The translations under genes were made by a program, and so were the position numbers. Positions 57,943-64,000 of a stretch of DNA of 64,000 nt are shown here, piece after piece. Origin of the DNA: Bolinopsis microptera (Eukaryota > Ctenophora > Tentaculata > Lobata > Bolinopsidae); assembly GCF_026151205.1 (NCBI RefSeq), contig NC_087076.1, positions 620,001 to 684,000 on the forward strand, in the 5' to 3' direction. Under the pieces are notes generated by a model. That model was not told the origin of the DNA, did no database searches, and saw only the letters and a list, made by a program, of their open reading frames with translations. The stretch's first letter is position 1; each line of letters starts with the position of its first letter.

Positions 57943-58022
57943 AAAATTAGGTCTCACGCAGGAATAAGGTCTCACGTAAGTAATTTATATATGTATCACG
58001 CGCCTGCGTGAGACCTAATTTT
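57943..58022. repeat. Perfect 20-bp inverted repeat, 40-bp spacer
   Basis: AAAATTAGGTCTCACGCAGG (57943-57962) is the exact reverse complement of 58003-58022. The spacer carries another direct partial copy, AAGGTCTCACG. It ends about 64 bp before the AG acceptor of the ELMOD3-like exon, so it is probably intronic or upstream. It may be a tiny MITE (80 bp) or a hairpin. Confidence 0.88.
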
Positions 58023-58063
58023 CTTTTATTTTTCGTTTACTTTGAGTATGGTTAAATAGTATG

Positions 58064-58086
58064 TTTTGATCTCTACTGCTTTTCAG
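58064..58086 (+). promoter_or_regulatory. Probable 3' splice site before the ELMOD3-like exon
   Basis: A pyrimidine-rich stretch (TTTGATCTCTACTGCTTTTC) ends in CAG at 58084-58086, directly before the reading frame used by the gene. This makes the more upstream ATG at 58066 unlikely as a start, because it would lie inside the tract. Confidence 0.55.
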
Positions 58087-58098
58087 AATGATATACCC

Positions 58099-59523
58099 AT
58101 GACAGAGGCAGAAGTTGAGGATGTTTGGGACCAAGCAGGCGAGAACGCCCTAAATTATCTTACCACAGCTGGAGAAGAGACAGATCCAGATTTTGACTTA
58201 GACGAGCCTGAACAGTTTCCCACTGTTAGCAATGTTAATGGACCTGAGAAAGTCTTCAGGGACAAGCATGAATTTTCTGCTTCAGGAACTCTGAATGTTT
58301 TGTCGCCAGCCACAATCAGAAAGACAGATAAGCCATTTGTCAAGACAATTAATGCCCCCTTATCAGCAAAGGTTATTAATTCTATCGACCATATGAACCT
58401 TCAAAACCAAAATATGAACAAAAACATGTACATCCCTGACAAATCCAGTGGTATCAACAATATATCTCGTGAATCATCTGTAACAAATGATTTGAATTCA
58501 CTCTGTGGTAAGAGCCTTGTTAATGACATGAATATAACTGCCAATGAGACAGGTGCAGTTACAGGTGTAGAATCCTCTCAGAATATAACTTCAGAATGGG
58601 ATGGTTTGGAGAGACAAATCCTTGCAGATGGACAAGCCATCCCATCGTCACCAGATTCTGCCATGCTTCTATCAACACCCCTTTTCTCTTATCAAGATGC
58701 TCTTCAGCACTTCAAAAGTATAGATCTGAGTATATACGAATCTGATATCATGACTAGTATTCACCTCACTGGCATCGCTAAATTCTTTGCTCAACTTTGT
58801 GGGCCACCTCGATTGAAATCCCAGCTTAAGGCAGAAAAAACCTTTGTGTTTTGCTTGGCACGTTGCCAATTTGATAATGATGATCCAAAAGATTTCCAAC
58901 TTCTCATGACAATTTACAAATCTCTCACTGGTACCCAGTTGGATTGTGCGAGGTTTGGGTCTCATTGGCAGGACATAGGTTTCCAAGGAAATGATCCTGC
59001 TACAGACCTAAGAGGAACTGGTATGTTAAGTTTGCTCACCATTCTGTATTTGGTTCGAGAACAGAAATCTCTTGCCCAAAAGTTGTATCAACTCTCTCAA
59101 AATGAGACTCAGAATTTTCCTTTTTGTGTGTTGTTGATTAACCTCACTAAAATTGCTCTCGTTGCGTTGAGAAGTGGTTACCTCAACAAGGAATGCAATA
59201 AACGCTTAGCAATACTACCAATCATGTGTGATGTATTCTCCGCACTAACTTACGAACACTACAAGCTTTGGAAAACAGGTAAAACCATCAGAGATTCAGG
59301 ATTTGTTTTAAAACGATTGGAGGAGAAGACAAAGTCTTCATCACAATGCACAGAGCTCATCAGCAACTATAAGAAATACTGTAATGAGAAAGATGGTGTC
59401 TTTGAAAAAGGAGACATCGTGTTTTTGAATGTTTGTAAAAAAGATGGGCAGAAAACTTTAGATAACTATGGTAGCACATCTCAGGAGAAAGGTAAATTAG
59501 TTAGCAAGTACGCGACACGCTGA
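58099..59523 (+). CDS. ELMOD3: ELMO domain-containing protein 3-like (ELMOD3-like)
   Basis: ELMOD proteins are GTPase-activating proteins for ARF/ARL-family GTPases, and ELMOD3 orthologues are linked to actin-rich structures. From ATG 58099 the product is 474 residues. Residues 1 to about 195 are acidic, Asn/Ser-rich and probably disordered. Similarity to ELMOD3 begins at QDALQHFKSIDLS (about 202-214), followed by LCGPPRL and a helical ELMO domain to about 400. W290 begins the ELMOD GAP signature, reading WQDIGFQGNDPATDLRGTGM, with the presumed catalytic Arg at 305. DSGFVLKRLEE near 410 and a short tail follow. The whole domain is encoded without an intron. An AG acceptor at 58086 suggests at least one upstream exon, so Met 1 may be the first in-frame Met of a longer product. 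A possible donor (AAAG|GTAAAT, 59491) lies shortly before the TGA, so the last ten residues are uncertain. No canonical AATAAA was found nearby. Family assignment is firm; orthology is likely. Confidence 0.88.
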   Translation: MTEAEVEDVWDQAGENALNYLTTAGEETDPDFDLDEPEQFPTVSNVNGPEKVFRDKHEFSASGTLNVLSPATIRKTDKPFVKTINAPLSAKVINSIDHMNLQNQNMNKNMYIPDKSSGINNISRESSVTNDLNSLCGKSLVNDMNITANETGAVTGVESSQNITSEWDGLERQILADGQAIPSSPDSAMLLSTPLFSYQDALQHFKSIDLSIYESDIMTSIHLTGIAKFFAQLCGPPRLKSQLKAEKTFVFCLARCQFDNDDPKDFQLLMTIYKSLTGTQLDCARFGSHWQDIGFQGNDPATDLRGTGMLSLLTILYLVREQKSLAQKLYQLSQNETQNFPFCVLLINLTKIALVALRSGYLNKECNKRLAILPIMCDVFSALTYEHYKLWKTGKTIRDSGFVLKRLEEKTKSSSQCTELISNYKKYCNEKDGVFEKGDIVFLNVCKKDGQKTLDNYGSTSQEKGKLVSKYATR

Positions 59524-60325
59524 CTAGCTGACGTTGCTTTGCATATTTTTATTCAGTTTGTTTGTTCATTTTAAAAATTTGAAATGTTACAATAAGATAG
59601 AGAATGAGGTTTTGATGATCATGCCATGCTAAGCCCCTAATTAGAATGGAGCTTTGTTGGACTGACAACAGGGTATGTTTGAATGAATATTCAGCACAGT
59701 ATGCTCCATACTAACATGAATATTCAGCACAGTATGCTCCATACTAACATGGTTTTCAGCACATCTTCTTTTTTTGTTCTCAAATTGTACATCTAAAAAC
59801 CTACATATTACACATATTACACGTAATGGTGATTTTATTGTTACAAATTATTTAAAAATCGTTTAAAAAGTGTTAAATATTTTTCTATACCTCAAGTTAT
59901 ATGAGCCATGTTAGCTAGAAAACATTGAATGATGCTTAATCAATTCGGTGTCATTTGGGATAGCGTTAAATTTACTAGGTTTGTTGAACTACTAGATATT
60001 CATCAGAAAAGTAAGAACAATATTATGTGCTTATTGCCAATGTAATTTTTGTTGAAAATAATTTGTTTCGTAACTTATGTTTCTTCGATGAGTTTAACTT
60101 TATATTTTAAGTTATCATCAATAACTGTAAGCCGAGTAATGACTGCGCTCACCTCACAGCCAGTGAGGGGGATATTCAATATCAATAAGTGATTTCGTTC
60201 AAACTAATTACAACACTACAATTCTATTACATCTATTGAGGACGTTACAGAAGGAATTAATTTGATGTAGTTTGAGGACTCCTCACTCTCCTCACGTCCA
60301 ACAATGGAGTTTCTCTTGTTGCTAA
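59524..60325. other. Downstream flank or 3' UTR of the ELMOD3-like gene
   Basis: AT-rich. It holds a perfect 33-bp direct duplication at 59683-59748 (unit starts ATGAATATTCAGCACAGTAT). No other gene is visible. Confidence 0.5.
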
Positions 60326-60488
60326 TATGTAGTATATGTAGTATATTATGTAGTATAATATGAAGTATATGTAGTATATATGTAGTATATGTAGTATATG
60401 TAGTATATGTAGTATTAAATGTAGTATATGTACATAGTATATGTAGTATATGTAGTATGTATTGTGTGTAGTATGTAGTATGTAGTAG
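60326..60488. repeat. 9-bp AT-rich repeat (TAGTATATG), irregular
   Basis: About 17 TAGTATATG-like units with length changes, in two parts around TACATAGTATATG. Minus frames reading YTTYTTY/YIYYI are artefacts. Confidence 0.88.
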
Positions 60489-60676
60489 GGACATGTGTAA
60501 TTACTCACTGTCGCATGATCATCTGCATTTGTTTCACGTTGTATTCACGTGTATTTCTCTATCAATAGAAACACAGTGCTACTCCTACTGGGGTAGTCAC
60601 ACGTTACTGGACATGTATTGGATGCAGGAATCATTGTATATTGCTTTATAACAAGCAAGTTAGTGTCTCCTCATAC

Positions 60677-60678
<2 letters not shown>

Positions 60679-60708
<30 letters not shown>

Positions 60709-60729
60709 AAGACACACACACACACACAC
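60679..60729. repeat. (CA)n microsatellite
   Basis: CA dinucleotides with a GCAAAGA interruption near 60705. Confidence 0.93.
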
Positions 60730-61530
60730 AGTCAACAGCATGATAAAGTGGTCTTTTCCTTGAATTTGGTTCGAGGAGACGAGAAGTGAAATACTTTAAT
60801 TTTGGTACGTGATATCGAATTTGCAAGTACAATCTCAATGTTTCCTCACTCCAATATCCAAAACAATAAACAAAATACTCCTGATCACCCAGAACCAAAA
60901 ACTCCCATCTCTCTGGCCTAATCCTAAGTGTACCCAGATAGTCAAAACAATCCCAAATTAACTGTTTGCAATCTCTAAACAATCCCAAACTAAACTCCCG
61001 ATAACCAAAACAGATGTGTTAAAAGTAAACCTCTACACTACCAATTACCATACTGCACTAAATATTGTGCGCTAAATTCTGCCCTAAAATACTGCGCTAA
61101 AATACTGACAAACATCAAAACGTAAAGTATAGAAAAAAACATTAATCAAGATCAGAATATAAACAGTTGGAACAAGCTCCACGTGTTAATCAGAGAAAGA
61201 AGACCAGACCGTTACATTTTTAGACCTTATACATTATATCCAGTATGATAACATGCAATTAGAAATATGGTAATAAACAGATGGTATTTTATTGGGAATA
61301 TTGTAGAAAGATCACACATCCCACACATGTGCTGCAAATGCAATTATCTTTAGCGGCAACATGTGTGTTTACAGAGAGCAGTGAAATGTGGTACAGTCTG
61401 CACGTGACATTGTGAGATGTAGCGCCTCAGTTGTCATGGTAACTGTCCGTTATCAGGTACTTAGCAGTGTACACAGCGGTAAACTTTAGAGGAAGGACTT
61501 TGTAATTAATTGTAGAAAGTAATAAAAGGT
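60730..61530. other. Unique AT-rich stretch, no gene recognised
   Basis: A 105-codon minus frame (60671-60988) includes the CA repeat and has no recognisable domain. TACTGCGCTAAA-type short repeats occur near 61051-61105. Confidence 0.45.
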
Positions 61531-62770
61531 GTCTCCCTCTATCTCCTTCTATCTCTCCTTATATCTCTCCCTCTCCCTCTCTCCTCCCTCTTCCCTCTCC
61601 CTCTCCTCCCCCTCTCCCTCTGCCCTCGCCCTCTCCCTCCTCCCTCGCCCTCTCCCTCTCCCTCCCCTCTCCCTCTCCCTCCTCCTCTCTCCTCTCCCTC
61701 TCCCTCTCCCTCTCCCTCTCCTCCCCCGCCCTCTCCTTCTCCCTCTCTACCCCTCCCTCTCCCCACTCCCTCCTCTCTCCCTCTCCCCCCCCCCCTCTCC
61801 TCTCCCCCCTCCCCCTCTCCCCTCTCCCACCCCGCCCTCTCCTCTCCACTCTCCCTCTCCCTCTCCCTCTCCCTCTCTCTCCCTCTCTCCCCTCCTTCTC
61901 CCTCATCCCTCTCCCTCTCCTCTCCCGCTCCCTCTCTTCTCCCCTCCCTCTCCCCCCCTCTCCCTCTCCCTCTCCTGCTCCTCTCCCCCTCCCTTCTTTC
62001 CTCTTCCCTCTCCTTCTCCCTCTCCCCCCTCCCCCCTCCCCCTCCCCCTCGGGGGGGCCGGACTGCAGGCCCTCCTCGCCCCCCCTCCTTCGCCCCATAT
62101 CCCTCTCCCCGCCCTCTCCCTCCTCCTTTCCCCCTCCCCCTCCCCCACCCACTCCCCCTCCCCCTCCCCCTCCCCTCCCCCTCCCCCTCCCCCCTCCCCC
62201 TCCCCCTCCCCCTCCCCCTCCCCCTCCTCTCCCTCCACTCCCCGCTATCTCGTCCTATCTCGCCCCCTCCCTCTATCCCCTTCTATATCTCTCCCCTCCT
62301 CCCTCCCCTCGCCCTCTCTCTCTCCCTCCCTCTCCCTCTCCCTCTCCCCTCCCTCCCTCTACCTCCTCCCCCCTCCCTCCCTCTTCCTCTCCCCTCCCTC
62401 TCCTTCTCCCTCTCCCTCTCCCTCCCTTCTCCCTCTCCCTCTCCCTCCCTCTCACCTCTCCCCCTCCCTCCTCTCCCCCTCCCTCGCCCTCCCTCTCCTC
62501 CTCCCCCCTCCCTCTCCCTCTCCCTCGCCTCCCCTCCTCCCCTCCCTCTCCCTCCCTCTCTCTCCCCCCTCCCTCTCCCTCCCTCTCCCTCTCCCCCCTA
62601 TCCCTCCCTACTCCCTCTACCTCCCTCTCCCTCTCCCTCTCTCTCTCCTCACCCCCCTCCCTCCTCCAACCCCCTCTCCCTCCCCGCCCTCCCCCTCCCT
62701 CTCCTTCACCCCTCCCTCTCCCTCTCCCTCTCCCTCTCCCTTCTCCTCTCCCTCTCCCTCGCCCTCTCCA
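61531..62770. repeat. 1.24-kb homopyrimidine (CCCTCT/CCCCCT)n tract
   Basis: The plus strand is almost entirely C and T, with scattered single purines and one notable interruption at 62049-62073 (CTCGGGGGGGCCGGACTGCA). Frames on both strands look open only through low complexity. Such tracts can form triplex DNA and are error-prone in assembly. Confidence 0.95.
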
Positions 62771-62879
62771 ACAAGGAACATCACTACTTCAAGGAACTCA
62801 CTACAGTAGAACTGGTAGACAGTAACCCACCCGTCAACTAGCCAAGATGCTGCAGGGGATATGTTTTGAAGGGATCCTT

Positions 62880-64000
62880 GTGCAGATCTGCAAGAAACAA
62901 CGCACTTTTCTCATAGCACAATCGTCCAGCCGCGCATCTTCAAAAATCCAAGGTCAAAGTGGTGGCTCTACTTAGAAAGAAAAAGCGCCTTATAATGCCC
63001 AGGTATCATCTGTATTAAATACAGAGTTTTGTGGCCCTTCTCCTCCTCGCCATAATGTCAAGCTCGCAAGCTGGATGAAGAAGGGCTGCTGTCCGAGATC
63101 TCCATATAGCGGACATTAAACAGCAGCGAGCAAGAGAAGAACTTGTTTGCTCTTAGTAAGATAAGAATATCCTAAGGCGTTTTATACCTCGCAAGAGGTT
63201 TAAAACCCCTGCTGCATCTGTCGGACCCCTAATGGATAGTGATGAACCAGCTCCCAGTCTGTCCAGCCACTAATGAGTAATAGCTTACAGATCAATATGC
63301 GAGTGTCTTTCAGTGACCCCAAAAAGGCAAATCTAGCCGAAGTCCGGACGTCCAAGGTCATTGAGCAACTCAGGACATCGACTTTAATGAGCAAGATATC
63401 CTCGACGCCATCAAAGGCGATGAATCGTTTCTCAGCAGTCGGACCTGACAAGTTCCCAGTCCTAATCCTCAAGGAATGTGGGAATTGTCCCTGGCTCCTG
63501 TGATAACCAAGCTTTGGAAAGCTTCGCTAAGCTCTGGTGAAATAGCTACAAATTCAAGAACCAGAGTATTATCCCCCTTTTTAAAAAGGGGAAAAGTCGA
63601 TTGCTGCCAACTATCGACCGGTATCTCTAACATCCAACCTCATAAGATGTTCGAGAGGGTCGTCCGCGCTAAGCTGGTTGACTACATTGTAGCTCAAGAC
63701 ATCATCAACCACGATCAACACGGCTTTCAAGCTGGAAGAAGCTGTCTTACTCAACTTCTTCACCACGTCCAAGACATCATGGATGACTTAGATCGAGACG
63801 AAAATGCTGATATTCTGTATCTTGATTTCAGCAAAGCCTTCGATAAGGTAGATCACGCTATACTATTGAAGAAGCTCCATATGTACGGTATCCAGGGCAA
63901 CGCTCACCGCTGGCTGGAAGCTTCCTCAGTGAAGAACCCAACATGTCGTTGTCGATGGTATTGAATCTCTCGTCATAATGGTGCTAAGTGGGGTACCACA
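62880..64000 (+). pseudogene. Frameshifted LINE reverse transcriptase, partial at window edge
   Basis: Reverse-transcriptase motifs are spread over several frames. A linker block near 63210 reads PAASVGPLMDSDEP, then SVGPDKFPVLILKECGN (63432-63482), PVITKLWKASLSSGEI (63490-63540) in a second frame, IAANYRPVSLTSNLI near 63600-63645 in a third, then KMFERVVRAKLVDYIVAQDI, HGFQAGRSCLTQLL and YLDFSKAFDKVDHAILLKKL (63820-63878). Further shifts lead to HVVVDGIESL and LSGVP at the right edge. At least four indels plus stops show it is dead. The SKAFDKVDH and SGVP motifs resemble CR1/Jockey-type elements. The catalytic ADD box lies beyond the window. The start is approximate and no endonuclease was recognised. 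Confidence 0.72.

Noticed and set aside
58066-58098. ATG at 58066 as start of the ELMOD3-like protein
   Set aside because: It lies in a pyrimidine tract ending in CAG, a probable splice acceptor, so its codons are likely intronic.
61529-62809. 426-codon Ser/Pro/Leu ORF in the CT tract
   Set aside because: Low-complexity homopyrimidine sequence is open on both strands; no domain.

Overview
The window is nuclear DNA from a multicellular animal. It holds three non-LTR (LINE) retrotransposon ORFs, GT/AG-type splice signals, non-autonomous DNA transposons with target-site duplications, and one recognisable animal gene of the ELMO-domain family (ELMOD3-like). There are no bacterial operons, CRISPR arrays, rRNA or tRNA genes. 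The species cannot be named from the sequence. A degraded mobile-element nuclease-like domain of a kind I associate with sponge, cnidarian and mollusc repeats suggests a marine invertebrate, with low confidence.

Bases 1 to about 49,140 are a mosaic of roughly two dozen unrelated minisatellites and microsatellites set almost end to end, with period lengths of 3, 4, 12, 13, 16, 17, 19, 22, 23, 25, 30, 31, 32, 40, 42, 43, 47, about 64, 67 and about 68 bp and one long decayed unit of about 305-375 bp. By my boundaries they occupy close to three quarters of that part and about 58% of the window. The largest is a 40-bp array of about 211 copies (6971-15437), followed by a 47-bp array of about 102 copies (29237-34050). 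Nearly all long open frames here are stop-free repeat units read in several frames or strands and are not genes. One full-length LINE with an intact 1047-codon ORF (22293-26423) sits inside the ~68-bp satellite and is flanked by the 5-bp duplication TCATG.

Bases 49,290-52,080 are a 5'-truncated LINE whose reverse transcriptase frame is still open. From 52,080 to 58,060 the DNA is AT-rich and mostly unique, with an 858-bp TIR element flanked by TA, a decayed mobile-element ORF split by a 389-bp TIR element with a near-perfect 9-bp target duplication, and a 20-bp inverted repeat. The ELMOD3-like gene (58,099-59,523) is the only probable host gene. A short AT repeat, a CA repeat and a 1.2-kb homopyrimidine tract follow, and the window ends inside a frameshifted third LINE reverse transcriptase.

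No multi-gene pathway is encoded. The likely story is satellite expansion plus nested transposition, with the satellite-rich block stopping sharply near 49.1 kb next to more ordinary gene-bearing sequence. I found no convincing new molecular system. The best leads are the variant code in the 40-bp array, the 5' monomers of the intact LINE, and the nested and TIR elements.
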